Source of the DNA: Pedobacter jeongneungensis
GTDB lineage: Bacteria; Bacteroidota; Bacteroidia; Sphingobacteriales; Sphingobacteriaceae
DNA length: 64,000 nucleotides
NCBI RefSeq assembly: GCF_000633455.1
Contig: NZ_AYMG01000010.1
Coordinates: 356,245 to 420,244, forward strand
Direction of reading: 5' to 3'
Shown: one piece after another, positions 52,417 to 60,883 of the stretch
Position numbering within the stretch: position 1 is the first letter of the stretch
How the letters are laid out: every line of letters begins with the position of its first letter
Translations under genes and position numbers: made by a program
Notes under the pieces: generated by a model
Databases searched by the model: none
Told to the model about the DNA's origin: nothing
The model's input: only the letters and a program-made list of their open reading frames with translations

Positions 52417-54816
52417 TTATTTCCTAATTTCTGCACCAGCTTGTGCCGTTAAATTGGTGATTAGCTTTTGCATGGTATTCTCAATTTGCTTATCAGTAAG
52501 GGTTTGCTCTTCATCCTGTAAAATGAAATTCAGGGCATAAGATTTTTTACCTTCAGGCAGTTTATCGCCCACATACACATCAAAAACGCCTACTTCTTTA
52601 ATCAGTTTTTTATCGGTTTTGAAAGCAATGCCTTTTAAGGTATCGAAAGTTACGGCCTGATCGATCAATAAAGAAAGATCGCGGCGTACCGCAGGGTATT
52701 TAGAAATTTCTTTGTTAACGATTTTGTTTTTCTTTACAATATCCAACAAGGTAGCCCAATCAAAATCAGCATAAAATACTTCTGCATTTACATCAGCTAC
52801 TTTACGGTCGGCTTTTGAAACCGCTCCAAAACTTACCAGTGTTTTATCTCCGCGGAAATATTTAATGCCGTAAGCAAAGTTTTCGTCACTTAATGCATCG
52901 CTTTGATAGCTTGCAATCCCTAAACGTGAAATAACCGCATCAACAGCTGATTTTAAGTTGTAAAAAGTTGCTGGTTTTGCATTGTGGTTCCACTGCTCGC
53001 TTTGTTTAGTCCCCGAAACTAATAATAACAGCCTCGAACGTTCAACATACTTCTCATTAATTAAATGATAGGTTTTACCAAATTCGTAAAACTTCACATC
53101 TGCATTTTTACGGTTCTGGTTGTATGCAACACTTTCTAACGCAGGCATCAATAAATTTTGACGCATTACATTTAAATCGCTGCTTAAAGGATTTAAAATA
53201 AACACCGCCTCCTCTAAATTTTTAGAATAAGTCGATTTAGTTAACGAGTTGCACATAATTTCAGCATAGCCGTTTGATGTAAGCATATCTGCAATTACGT
53301 TGTGGGTATTTTCTTTCTCTGGTTTAGTGCTGTAAGAAAGCGATGCATTTACTTTTGCAGGGATTTCGATATTGTTATAACCGTAAATACGCAATACCTC
53401 TTCGGTAATGTCGCACTCGCGGGTAACATCAACCTTAAATGAAGGTACTCTTAAAGCCAAAGTATCATCAGAAGTATTGGTTGCAGAAATACCCAGCGCC
53501 GTAATAATATGTTTGATCTCAGCTGAAGGGATATTTGCACCAATTAATTTATTAATGTTGGTATAACTCACCTCAAACTCAAACGGTTTGATATGGCTTG
53601 GGTAGCTATCAGAAATTGATGAAGAAATTTCTCCGCCAGCCAGTTCTTTAATCAATAAAGCAGCATATTTTAAAGCGGTTACAGTAATTTCAGGATCGGT
53701 ACCACGCTCGTAACGGAAAGATGCATCGGTTTTTAAACCATGTCTTTTAGACGTTTTACGAACAGAAACGGAATTGAAGTAAGCACTTTCCAGGAAAATA
53801 TTTTTAGTACCGGCATCAACACCTGAAGATTTCCCACCGAAAACACCAGCGATACACATTGGTGCTTCGGCATTACAGATCATTAAATCATCTGCATTTA
53901 ATTTACGCTCCACATCATCAAGGGTTACAAAAGGTGTTCCTTCAGCAACTTTTTTCACAATTACTTTGCCACCGCTAATTTTATCAGCGTCAAAAGCATG
54001 TAGCGGCTGACCTAAACCATGGAGTACATAATTGGTAATATCAACCACATTATTAATCGGACGTAAACCGATTACCTTTAATTTATCTTTTAACCAGTCT
54101 GGCGATTCTTGTACGGTAACACCAGAAATAGTCACACTGCTATAACGTGGGCAGGCAGCAAAATCTTCTACTTCTACCGGAATAACAAGATTCTCATTAT
54201 CGGTTTTGAAAGCAGAGAGATCTGGCATTTCGTATTCACTTCTGAAATAAGCAGCTAAATCTCTTGCCACACCCAAATGCGAAGCGGCATCGGCACGGTT
54301 TGGCGTTAATCCGATTTCGAAAACAAAATCATCGTCCATTTTGAAATGGTCTTTTGCACGGATACCCACTTCGGTATCTGCTGCAAGAATCATAATGCCA
54401 TCATGCGATTTGCCTAAACCAATTTCATCTTCGGCACAGATCATGCCTTGCGAAAGCTCACCCCTGATTTTTGATTCTTTGATTTTAAAAGGATCCCCTT
54501 CTAAAGGGTACACGGTTGTTCCTACGGTAGCCACCACCACTTTTTGGCCAGCACCTACATTTGGCGCACCGCAAACAATCTGAAGATTTTCTTTACCACC
54601 AACATTAACGGTAGTAATACGCAAACGGTCGGCATTGGGATGTTGAACACAGGTTAAAACTTCGCCGATTACCAACCCCTCAAGGCCACCCACTACAGGC
54701 TGTACCTTTTCTACACTTTCTACTTCCAAACCTACATTGGTAAGGATTAATGAAAGCTCCTGAGGTGTTTTATCGATTTGTACGAATTGTTTTAACCAGT
54801 TATATGATATTTTCAT
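52417..54816 (-). CDS. pheT: Phenylalanine--tRNA ligase beta subunit
   Basis: The 799-residue subunit has an N-terminal tRNA-binding OB domain (about 40-150: GLVIGEVLTCVQHPNADRLR, IVCGAPNVGAGQKVV), B3/B4 editing domain (PRYSSVTISGV, GLRPINNVVDITNYV), B5, the core-like domain and a C-terminal FDX-ACB domain (SKYPAVRRDLSLLID). It works with PheS, which is not in this window. A TAnnTTTG promoter lies 78 nt upstream. One copy of a 39-nt direct repeat lies in its leader. Confidence 0.97.
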   Translation of the reverse strand: MKISYNWLKQFVQIDKTPQELSLILTNVGLEVESVEKVQPVVGGLEGLVIGEVLTCVQHPNADRLRITTVNVGGKENLQIVCGAPNVGAGQKVVVATVGTTVYPLEGDPFKIKESKIRGELSQGMICAEDEIGLGKSHDGIMILAADTEVGIRAKDHFKMDDDFVFEIGLTPNRADAASHLGVARDLAAYFRSEYEMPDLSAFKTDNENLVIPVEVEDFAACPRYSSVTISGVTVQESPDWLKDKLKVIGLRPINNVVDITNYVLHGLGQPLHAFDADKISGGKVIVKKVAEGTPFVTLDDVERKLNADDLMICNAEAPMCIAGVFGGKSSGVDAGTKNIFLESAYFNSVSVRKTSKRHGLKTDASFRYERGTDPEITVTALKYAALLIKELAGGEISSSISDSYPSHIKPFEFEVSYTNINKLIGANIPSAEIKHIITALGISATNTSDDTLALRVPSFKVDVTRECDITEEVLRIYGYNNIEIPAKVNASLSYSTKPEKENTHNVIADMLTSNGYAEIMCNSLTKSTYSKNLEEAVFILNPLSSDLNVMRQNLLMPALESVAYNQNRKNADVKFYEFGKTYHLINEKYVERSRLLLLVSGTKQSEQWNHNAKPATFYNLKSAVDAVISRLGIASYQSDALSDENFAYGIKYFRGDKTLVSFGAVSKADRKVADVNAEVFYADFDWATLLDIVKKNKIVNKEISKYPAVRRDLSLLIDQAVTFDTLKGIAFKTDKKLIKEVGVFDVYVGDKLPEGKKSYALNFILQDEEQTLTDKQIENTMQKLITNLTAQAGAEIRK

Positions 54817-54818
54817 TT

Positions 54819-54857
54819 ATTGAGATTTGAGATTCCAGACATGAGATTTGAGACTTA
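54819..54857. repeat. 39-nt direct repeat, copy 1 (pheT leader)
   Basis: A GAGATTTGAGATTCCAGACA-type block, repeated identically at 54933-54971. It starts 2 nt upstream of the pheT start codon. Confidence 0.9.
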
Positions 54858-54893
54858 AGGAATCTAAAATCCTGATTCAAGAATTATAAAATG

Positions 54894-54924
54894 CAAAGAT
54901 ATTATTTAAAGGTCAAAGGAGAAA
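54894..54924 (-). promoter_or_regulatory. pheT promoter
   Basis: On the minus strand TTTC, then 19 nt, then TATCTTTG, an exact TAnnTTTG with one mismatch in -33. It lies between the two 39-nt repeat copies. Confidence 0.6.
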
Positions 54925-54932
54925 GTTAAATT

Positions 54933-54971
54933 ATTGAGATTTGAGATTCCAGACATGAGATTTGAGACTTA
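54933..54971. repeat. 39-nt direct repeat, copy 2
   Basis: Identical to 54819-54857, 114 bp apart. A related GATTTGAGATATGAGAT word occurs at the right window edge (about 63984). Confidence 0.9.
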
Positions 54972-55011
54972 CGAACGCTAAAACACTCGTTCAAACATAA
55001 AATATAAATTA

Positions 55012-55206
55012 CTAATGGCCAATATTCAGATTGGAGAGAATTACTGCGCATGCTCCTGCTCCTATTACTAACATAATAACTGAAGCAATAACCAGTTTAA
55101 GACCTGACTTTACGGGCTGATTTTTTGCCGCTTTTATGATGATCTGAATGATGCCAATTACAAACAGCAGTACAGCAGCCACCCAATATATTATAAAAAG
55201 TCCCAT
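55012..55206 (-). CDS. Small two-helix membrane protein (twin B)
   Basis: A 64-residue protein with two membrane helices (YWVAAVLLFVIGIIQIIIKA and LVIASVIMLVIGAGACAVIL) joined by the loop KNQPVKSGLKL. It is clearly homologous to the neighbouring gene at 55224. It is last in the operon that includes a radical SAM protein and an Lgt-like protein. No known family was recognised. It may be an accessory membrane subunit for that system. Confidence 0.78.
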   Translation of the reverse strand: MGLFIIYWVAAVLLFVIGIIQIIIKAAKNQPVKSGLKLVIASVIMLVIGAGACAVILSNLNIGH

Positions 55207-55223
55207 AAACTTAAACTAAGCAT

Positions 55224-55418
55224 TTAACTGTTCGCAAGTAATACTGCACAGGCACCAAAACCGATAACCACCATAATTACTGAGATTATAATCAATTTCA
55301 GTCCAGATTTTACAGGCTCATTTCTTGATGATTTAATAATAATCTGAATAATCCCAACCACAAAAAGTACAATTGCGGTAAGACAATAAATCACAAATAA
55401 ACCGAATAATCCGCCCAT
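55224..55418 (-). CDS. Small two-helix membrane protein (twin A)
   Basis: A 64-residue protein with helices YCLTAIVLFVVGIIQIIIKS and LIIISVIMVVIGFGACAVLL and the loop RNEPVKSGLKL, the same design as its downstream twin. It starts 1 nt after the radical SAM stop, so translational coupling is likely. Its function is unknown. Recent tandem duplication is apparent from the shared PVKSGLKL, GIIQIIIK and GACAV blocks. Confidence 0.8.
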   Translation of the reverse strand: MGGLFGLFVIYCLTAIVLFVVGIIQIIIKSSRNEPVKSGLKLIIISVIMVVIGFGACAVLLANS

Positions 55419-55419
55419 A

Positions 55420-56814
55420 TTAATTCATATTTAACTTTTCCCTGATCAAATCTATTTTATTGTCGCGGTAAAAAATGTTCATGGTTTCGAAGGGTACCAT
55501 TTTGTATTTATCGCTTACAATGTGCACACAGGATTTTTTAACTGCACGCACATCAAAATCAAGCGGATCCATGAAATTCATGATGATGATCCTAAATAAA
55601 TTATCATAACTCAAATTATCAGATTTTACCCTCGGCAGGCAGCACATCAGTTCGCCAAAAGTATCTTCGGCACAATCTACCGAAACACCTGTACTAAATA
55701 AGTTTAACATGTGTTCTTTCAATTTTTCGTCGTGCTCAAAAACTATGGTATTTTTGGAGTTATTGAGTAAATCTTCCGGATTGATCAAATGCGTCATCGG
55801 GATCACTTCATCACCGATCTTTAAGGCATAAGCCATGCACAGTGCATCTGGATTACAGGGAACTGGTATCAAATCCTGAGGGGTAAAGGTTGGGTATTGC
55901 TCATAAATTTTCCTGCGCACCTCGGTTAAGGTGATCCTCCCCTGCTGATCATTATAATCATCGTTCCGCCCTGCAACCTGTGTGGGCTGAAAAGTTACAC
56001 CCCGAACGCATTTCTGTTTTAGCGCATAATCCAATATATCGCCAATTTCATGATCGTTTAAACCATTTTGCAAGGTTACCACCAAAGTAGTAGATACATT
56101 AAACTGATTTAAATGATCAATGGCCTTTCTTCGCACTTCGGTAAGGTCTTCGCCCCTAAGCTTGGTTAATACTTCGGGACTGAAACTATCAAACTGCAGG
56201 TAGATTTCAAAATCGGGCATATAACTGGCCAATTTCTCCACAAATTTGATGTCTTTGGCAATCCTGATTCCATTCGTATTTACCATTAAATGTTTAATGG
56301 GCTTTGTTTTGGCAAGATCCAAAATCTTAAAAAATTCGGGATGGACTGTTGGCTCCCCACCTGACAGCTGAACCACATCGGGCTCACCCTCGTTGGCCAC
56401 CACAACATCCATCATCCGTTCTATTTCTTCCAGGGTTCGATGCCTGCCATAACTTGGAGATGACATGGCATAACATGTTGGACAGGCCAGGTTACAACGA
56501 TCGGTAACTTCTATAACTGTTAAACAAGAATGTTGCTCGTGATCGGTACACAAACCACAATCGTAGGGGCAACCGTAATGCACTTTGGTATTAAACTTAA
56601 GCGGCATTTCCGATTGCTTGTTATAATTCCGGATCTGTTTGTAATATTCTACATCATCGGCAATCATCACTTTACTATCACCGTGGGTTCTGCAGTTTTT
56701 CAACATAAACACTTTGGCATCCTGAAAAACAATTTTCGCATCGCAAAGTTGTAAACATTCCGGACAAAGGCTTTTGGTATAATCGTAGTATATATAATCT
56801 CTGGTATTGGCCAT
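55420..56814 (-). CDS. Cysteine-rich radical SAM protein (Tes/MJ0619-like)
   Basis: The 464-residue protein has an N-terminal rubredoxin-like set of cysteines (CPEC 17-20, Cys24, Cys41), then CPYDCGLC (82-89) with Cys97, then the radical SAM CNLACPTC cluster motif (107-114) and SGGEP (151-155). More cysteines follow near the C-terminus (ELMCCLP, KKSCVH), likely holding extra iron-sulfur clusters. This layout resembles the archaeal tetraether synthase/MJ0619 class, which joins or methylates unactivated carbons. It is tightly coupled to an Lgt-like gene and two small membrane proteins, so a membrane-lipid or lipoprotein modification is a reasonable hypothesis. The substrate is unknown. Confidence 0.86.
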   Translation of the reverse strand: MANTRDYIYYDYTKSLCPECLQLCDAKIVFQDAKVFMLKNCRTHGDSKVMIADDVEYYKQIRNYNKQSEMPLKFNTKVHYGCPYDCGLCTDHEQHSCLTVIEVTDRCNLACPTCYAMSSPSYGRHRTLEEIERMMDVVVANEGEPDVVQLSGGEPTVHPEFFKILDLAKTKPIKHLMVNTNGIRIAKDIKFVEKLASYMPDFEIYLQFDSFSPEVLTKLRGEDLTEVRRKAIDHLNQFNVSTTLVVTLQNGLNDHEIGDILDYALKQKCVRGVTFQPTQVAGRNDDYNDQQGRITLTEVRRKIYEQYPTFTPQDLIPVPCNPDALCMAYALKIGDEVIPMTHLINPEDLLNNSKNTIVFEHDEKLKEHMLNLFSTGVSVDCAEDTFGELMCCLPRVKSDNLSYDNLFRIIIMNFMDPLDFDVRAVKKSCVHIVSDKYKMVPFETMNIFYRDNKIDLIREKLNMN

Positions 56815-56819
56815 GGTAT

Positions 56820-57584
56820 TTACTGTTTATGTAAAATTTGCTTCGAAATCCTGATAATGAATCTATAATAATAGATAAAAATAAACAATGCCGACCAATG
56901 AATACTGCTTAAATTTAAAAATAATGAATGGTAAGGCTTAATAAATTCGATCAAAAATCGGAATAGAAAATACAACACCATAAATAGCTTAAAGCGGTCT
57001 CCATTGATCAGTTCTTTATGCTTTAAGCTATTAAAAAGAAAAATCAAAAGCACGAGGTAAACTATTTCATATAGCATAATGGGATGCCGAAGTATGCCAT
57101 CACCCAAATCCATTCCCGTAAAAAGATGGGTAGGAATGCCGTAGGTTGGCTCATCAATCCCCATAGAAAAGCAACCTATGCGCCCAATAATCAAAGCTAT
57201 TAAAATGGGAATGACGTAAAGATCACCAGAAGCAATATTGACCCCGATTATCTTTTTTATTAATTCTACACCAAATAGACCACCAAGCAAGCCACCAATA
57301 ATGGTTTTACTTTGATATAAAATTGAAAACGTAAGGTGATCGATTACTTCAGGAGTTTCCAGTACAGCTACAACACGCGATCCGATTAATGCACCAAGCA
57401 TGGCGCCCAACATAATCCACAGCCTGTTTTCGTCGGATATTGGATCTACAATCCCCTTTTTATAAAAATAATAAACCCTGACACCTATTATAAATGCCAG
57501 TGTTTCGAAAATATAATGGTAATGGTATTGGGTACCGAATAATTCGAATTGAAACGGAAATAATGTTTGGGATTTTAATAACAT
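56820..57584 (-). CDS. Prolipoprotein diacylglyceryl transferase-like membrane protein (divergent Lgt paralogue)
   Basis: The 254-residue protein has about seven membrane helices. Lgt-like blocks are GRIGCFSMGIDEP (134-146) and RHPIMLYE (166-173), but the usual Lgt signature reads GRIGNF with a following N/E, and the expected His in the GGxxFHGG region is absent (IIGGLLGG, about 96-103). This suggests a paralogue with altered chemistry rather than the housekeeping Lgt. It starts 3 nt after the EEP gene and ends 5 nt before the radical SAM gene. It may bind or transfer a lipid head group for that enzyme. Confidence 0.82.
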   Translation of the reverse strand: MLLKSQTLFPFQFELFGTQYHYHYIFETLAFIIGVRVYYFYKKGIVDPISDENRLWIMLGAMLGALIGSRVVAVLETPEVIDHLTFSILYQSKTIIGGLLGGLFGVELIKKIIGVNIASGDLYVIPILIALIIGRIGCFSMGIDEPTYGIPTHLFTGMDLGDGILRHPIMLYEIVYLVLLIFLFNSLKHKELINGDRFKLFMVLYFLFRFLIEFIKPYHSLFLNLSSIHWSALFIFIYYYRFIIRISKQILHKQ

Positions 57585-57587
57585 CTA

Positions 57588-58424
57588 TTAAAACCAAAGC
57601 CTGCAGAAAACCGGAAGGTGATCAGAATAATACCTTTTATCCTTACTATCGGTTAAAACGGCAAACTTTTGCACTTTAAAACCTTTGTTTACAAAAATAT
57701 AATCAATCCGGTCTTTCAGGTCGCTATCGAAATGAAAACCATTAAAAGTACCTGCAGGACCATAAGGTGGCTCAACCGAAACTTCTTTTGCATCTGTTAG
57801 AAAAGATTTAATGGTTGCAATTGCTTCTGTTTCTGGTGTTACATTTAAATCGCCTGTAAAAATAACTGGCAAAGTTGGGGCAATCTGCTGAATTTTCTGT
57901 TTTAACAATTTAGCCGATTCAATTCTCGCCTGCACACCAATATGATCATAATGGGTATTAAAAACGATAAATTCTTTCTTGTTCAGTTTGTCGTATAATT
58001 TAACCCAGCTGCAAACCCGGTTTAAAGCTGCATCCCATCCTTTGGAGGGCACATCAGGTGTTTGAGACAACCAAAAAGTTCCGCCATCTTTTTTGGTAAA
58101 CCTGTCTTTATCAAAATATACGGCAGAAAATTCGCCTTTTCTTTTGCCATCATCGCGACCAACGCCTACTACATCGAAATTAGAGTTTTCCAGCAAGGCA
58201 TCAAACTGCTCAGGCAAGGCTTCCTGTACACAAAGAATATCGGCATCATGAAATTTCACCAATGCCTTTACATTATCTTTTCGGTTCGGCCAGGCATTTA
58301 CACCATCTGAAGCGACATTTAAGCGGATATTATAGGTAATGATATTAATGGGCACAGCTGCTTTTTGAGCGAAAGCAAAAACGGTTAATAAAAGAAAAAC
58401 AGGGATGATTTTTAAACTATTCAT
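57588..58424 (-). CDS. Secreted endonuclease/exonuclease/phosphatase-family hydrolase
   Basis: The 278-residue protein has a signal peptide (PVFLLLTVFAFAQ). The EEP fold motifs are clear: NIITYNIRL, LCVQEAL (metal-binding Glu), FNTHYDHIG, FTGDLNVTPET and YYSDHLPVF (catalytic Asp-His). Families with this fold include sphingomyelinases, phosphatases and nucleases; the extracytoplasmic location favours a phosphodiesterase or phosphatase on lipid or sugar phosphates. It is the first gene of the radical SAM operon, which makes a lipid substrate attractive but unproven. Confidence 0.87.
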   Translation of the reverse strand: MNSLKIIPVFLLLTVFAFAQKAAVPINIITYNIRLNVASDGVNAWPNRKDNVKALVKFHDADILCVQEALPEQFDALLENSNFDVVGVGRDDGKRKGEFSAVYFDKDRFTKKDGGTFWLSQTPDVPSKGWDAALNRVCSWVKLYDKLNKKEFIVFNTHYDHIGVQARIESAKLLKQKIQQIAPTLPVIFTGDLNVTPETEAIATIKSFLTDAKEVSVEPPYGPAGTFNGFHFDSDLKDRIDYIFVNKGFKVQKFAVLTDSKDKRYYSDHLPVFCRLWF

Positions 58425-58524
58425 ATGATAACTACAATTAATTCCGGTGTTTCCGGACGATTATAAATTTAAGCTGCGATGATACTAAATTAAAGTTAAT
58501 TGTATTTTAACAATGAAATATCTT

Positions 58525-59223
58525 TTAAATTAAATCTTCATCCTTATAACTGTAGTAGCGGTTATTGGCGAAAATAACATGGTCTACCACATAGAGTGTA
58601 AGCAGATTTCCGGAAGCCACCATATCTTTAGTGAGTTTATCATCGCTTTCACTGGGCTTTAAACTTCCGGAAGGATGGTTATGGGTAAGTACGATACTTG
58701 CTGCATTATTCTCCAAAGCGGTTTTAAAAATGATTTTCGGATCAGCTACTGTTCCGGCCTGCCCTCCTTTACTAATCAGGAATTTCCCAATAATGCGGTT
58801 AGACCTGTTGAGCAACAGGATCCAGAATTCTTCGTGGTTGAGGTTGGCAAAGGTATGGTGCATGTACCTGTAAACATCGCCAGAGGTGGTGATCTGGGTA
58901 ACATCTTCTTCAGCAGTTTCTTTCCGTCGCAGGCCAAGCTCCAGAGCCGCCATGATGGTTAGGGCCTTTGCCTCACCAATCCCCTTAAACCTGGAAAGAT
59001 CCTGGATAGATGCCTTGCCCAGCCGGGTTAAATTATGATCATAAAAAGCTAAAATCCTTTTGCTCAGATCTACAACGGTTTCAGTTTTACTTCCTGAACC
59101 AATTAAAATTGCAATAAGTTCGGCATCAGTTAAATGCCTTCTGCCATGCAATAATAGTTTTTCACGCGGGCGGTCTTCTTCTGCCCATAATTTTACCCCT
59201 AATTTCTGTTCGTATTGTTCCAT
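58525..59223 (-). CDS. radC: RadC family JAMM/MPN+ protein
   Basis: A 232-residue protein with an N-terminal UPF0758 region (WAEEDRPREKLLLHGRRHLT, ELIAILIGSGS), a helix-hairpin-helix (ARFKGIGEAKA-like) and a JAMM metalloprotease-like core with LTHNHPSGSLKPSESD. The ATG at 59223 is chosen; an in-frame TTG at 59235 abuts the rpsT terminator T-run and is less likely. Despite its name, the family has no proven DNA-repair role. It is a standalone gene after the rpsT terminator. Confidence 0.92.
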   Translation of the reverse strand: MEQYEQKLGVKLWAEEDRPREKLLLHGRRHLTDAELIAILIGSGSKTETVVDLSKRILAFYDHNLTRLGKASIQDLSRFKGIGEAKALTIMAALELGLRRKETAEEDVTQITTSGDVYRYMHHTFANLNHEEFWILLLNRSNRIIGKFLISKGGQAGTVADPKIIFKTALENNAASIVLTHNHPSGSLKPSESDDKLTKDMVASGNLLTLYVVDHVIFANNRYYSYKDEDLI

Positions 59224-59233
59224 TTTTTTCGAC

Positions 59234-59271
59234 AAAAAAAAGGCATCCCAACTTTTGGTTGGGATGCCTTT
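59234..59271 (-). terminator. Terminator of rpsT
   Basis: AAAGGCATCCCAAC and GTTGGGATGCCTTT form a perfect 14-bp stem with a 5-nt loop and a T-run on the minus strand. Confidence 0.93.
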
Positions 59272-59294
59272 GCTAATATCGTAAAAAAATTGGC

Positions 59295-59549
59295 TTATTT
59301 TAAACCGCTAACGAATTTCGTTAATTTCGATTTATTGTTTGCCGCCTTGTTTTTGTGGATAACATTCTTTTTAGCTAAACGATCTAACATAGAGATTACT
59401 TTAGGCAATAAATCAGATGCAGTTTTTTTATCTTCTGCAGCACGTAATCTTTTAATGAAAGTACGTGTAGTTTTTGCCTGATATCTGTTACGTAAACGTT
59501 TTGTTGCGTTTGCTCTAATTCTTTTTAATGAAGATTTATGATTTGCCAT
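59295..59549 (-). CDS. rpsT: 30S ribosomal protein bS20
   Basis: An 84-residue basic helical protein: MANHKSSLKRIRANATKRLR, TRTFIKRLRAAEDKKTASD, [24 protein letters not shown] block. It binds 16S rRNA at the base of the body. It has its own promoter at 59599 and a strong terminator. Confidence 0.97.
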   Translation of the reverse strand: MANHKSSLKRIRANATKRLRNRYQAKTTRTFIKRLRAAEDKKTASDLLPKVISMLDRLAKKNVIHKNKAANNKSKLTKFVSGLK

Positions 59550-59598
59550 TTCTATTTAGCCTTTTATTTTTCTTATTCGTTTCCTATAATTCGGGTTG

Positions 59599-59630
59599 CA
59601 AATATAGGATTAATGTTTTTAAATTGCAAA
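59599..59630 (-). promoter_or_regulatory. rpsT promoter
   Basis: On the minus strand TTTG, 20 nt, TATATTTG: exact -33 and -7 elements, about 50 nt before rpsT. Confidence 0.75.
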
Positions 59631-59766
59631 ACACTTTTAACTTTTTTTTAATTAAAATTTAACCCCATTTCCGAACTGCAAAAATACATTAAAATTCTTC
59701 ATTAATAATACTTTAACTTAATTGAATAAAATTTCTTTTCGATTAAGAAAACAGTCCTAAAAATAC

Positions 59767-59774
59767 TATTTTTG
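59767..59774 (+). promoter_or_regulatory. -7 promoter element of purN
   Basis: TATTTTTG matches TAnnTTTG, 17 nt before the GTG start. Confidence 0.5.
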
Positions 59775-59791
59775 GGCAAAACGATTTTTGA

Positions 59792-60370
59792 GTGAAAAAA
59801 CGAATAGCCATCTTTGCATCAGGTTCTGGTTCTAATGCCCAAAAACTGATGGAGCATTTTAAACGGAGTAATGAAATTGAAATTTCTTTGGTGCTAACTA
59901 ATAATGCCGAAGCCTATGTGCTGCAAAGAGCTGATAACTTCGAAATCCCAACCCATATTTTCGACAAAAACGAGTTTTATAAAACCGAAGATGTAGTGGG
60001 TCTGCTCAAAAATCTTGAAATTGATTTTATTGTACTGGCTGGTTTCCTTTGGCTGATCCCTAAAAGCCTGATCTATGCCTATCCGGGCCGTATTGTTAAT
60101 ATCCACCCTGCTATTCTCCCCAAATTTGGCGGAAAGGGCATGTATGGCGATCATGTGCACAATGCCGTGATGGCTGCCGGCGAAACCGAAGGTGGAATTA
60201 CCATCCACTATGTAGATGAAAACTACGATGAAGGCGAATACATTTACCAGGCCCGCTACAGGATCGATAAAAATGACAATCTGGAAATGGTAAAATTTAA
60301 AGGTCAGCAACTGGAACATCAGCACTATCCACGCATTGTAGAAACCCTTGTAAAAAAGATAAAAAAGTAA
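59792..60370 (+). CDS. purN: Phosphoribosylglycinamide formyltransferase
   Basis: The 192-residue enzyme formylates GAR with 10-formyl-THF in purine synthesis. Motifs: IAIFASGSGSNAQKL, VLAGFLWLIPKSLI, the catalytic NIHPAILPKFGGKGMYG with the Asn-His pair, and a later GGITIHYVDENYDEG carrying the catalytic Asp. The start is GTG, giving the usual KKRIAIFASGSG N-terminus. purH follows on the same strand, with one opposite-strand gene between. Confidence 0.95.
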   Translation: MKKRIAIFASGSGSNAQKLMEHFKRSNEIEISLVLTNNAEAYVLQRADNFEIPTHIFDKNEFYKTEDVVGLLKNLEIDFIVLAGFLWLIPKSLIYAYPGRIVNIHPAILPKFGGKGMYGDHVHNAVMAAGETEGGITIHYVDENYDEGEYIYQARYRIDKNDNLEMVKFKGQQLEHQHYPRIVETLVKKIKK

Positions 60371-60385
60371 TGTTAGGATTGCATG

Positions 60386-60883
60386 CTATTCGATCTTGAA
60401 AATTTCAGGATCTGTTTTAGCGCACAATAACATCAAAGTATCACCAACTTGCAAAGAAGAGTTCCGGTTAATTACTTCCTGCATCCAGACTTTATTATTT
60501 AATTTATAGGTGAATATAGCATAAGGCGTTTGACTACTTTTATTTCTTTGTATATAGAGCTTAGTCACCACTCCATGGGCTTGCACTCCATATTCAGCTA
60601 ATTGGTTTTCTATAAAAGATTTATGCATCCTGAACACGAAAATGCCTATCGGTCCGCCAACAAGCAACAAAAAAAGAAAAGACTTTAGTTTATCCCACCT
60701 GCCACTATCACCCAACCATAAATCCCCTAAATAAAGTAGTGCTAACATAGCCGAAATGCTTAGCCACATTACCCAGTTAAATCCGAAATAAAGATGGGAA
60801 TGGTAAATACCAACGTAACAACATATAAGAAGAAATACTATAATTATATAAGTCCATGTTGTTTTACGCTTTGATTGAAACAT
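60386..60883 (-). CDS. Membrane protein of unknown function
   Basis: A 165-residue protein with three predicted membrane helices (TYIIIVFLLICCYVGIY, WVMWLSISAMLALLYLG, SFLFLLLVGGPIGIFVF) and a C-terminal soluble domain (VQAHGVVTKLYIQRN, YAIFTYKLNNKVWMQEV, LQVGDTLMLLCAKTDPEIF). The tail has a DUF3592-like beta-strand pattern, tentatively. It lies opposite purN and purH. Confidence 0.68.
   Translation of the reverse strand: MFQSKRKTTWTYIIIVFLLICCYVGIYHSHLYFGFNWVMWLSISAMLALLYLGDLWLGDSGRWDKLKSFLFLLLVGGPIGIFVFRMHKSFIENQLAEYGVQAHGVVTKLYIQRNKSSQTPYAIFTYKLNNKVWMQEVINRNSSLQVGDTLMLLCAKTDPEIFKIE

Noticed and set aside
59894..60325. 143-residue minus-strand ORF inside purN
   Set aside because: Antisense shadow; purN motifs are intact on the plus strand.
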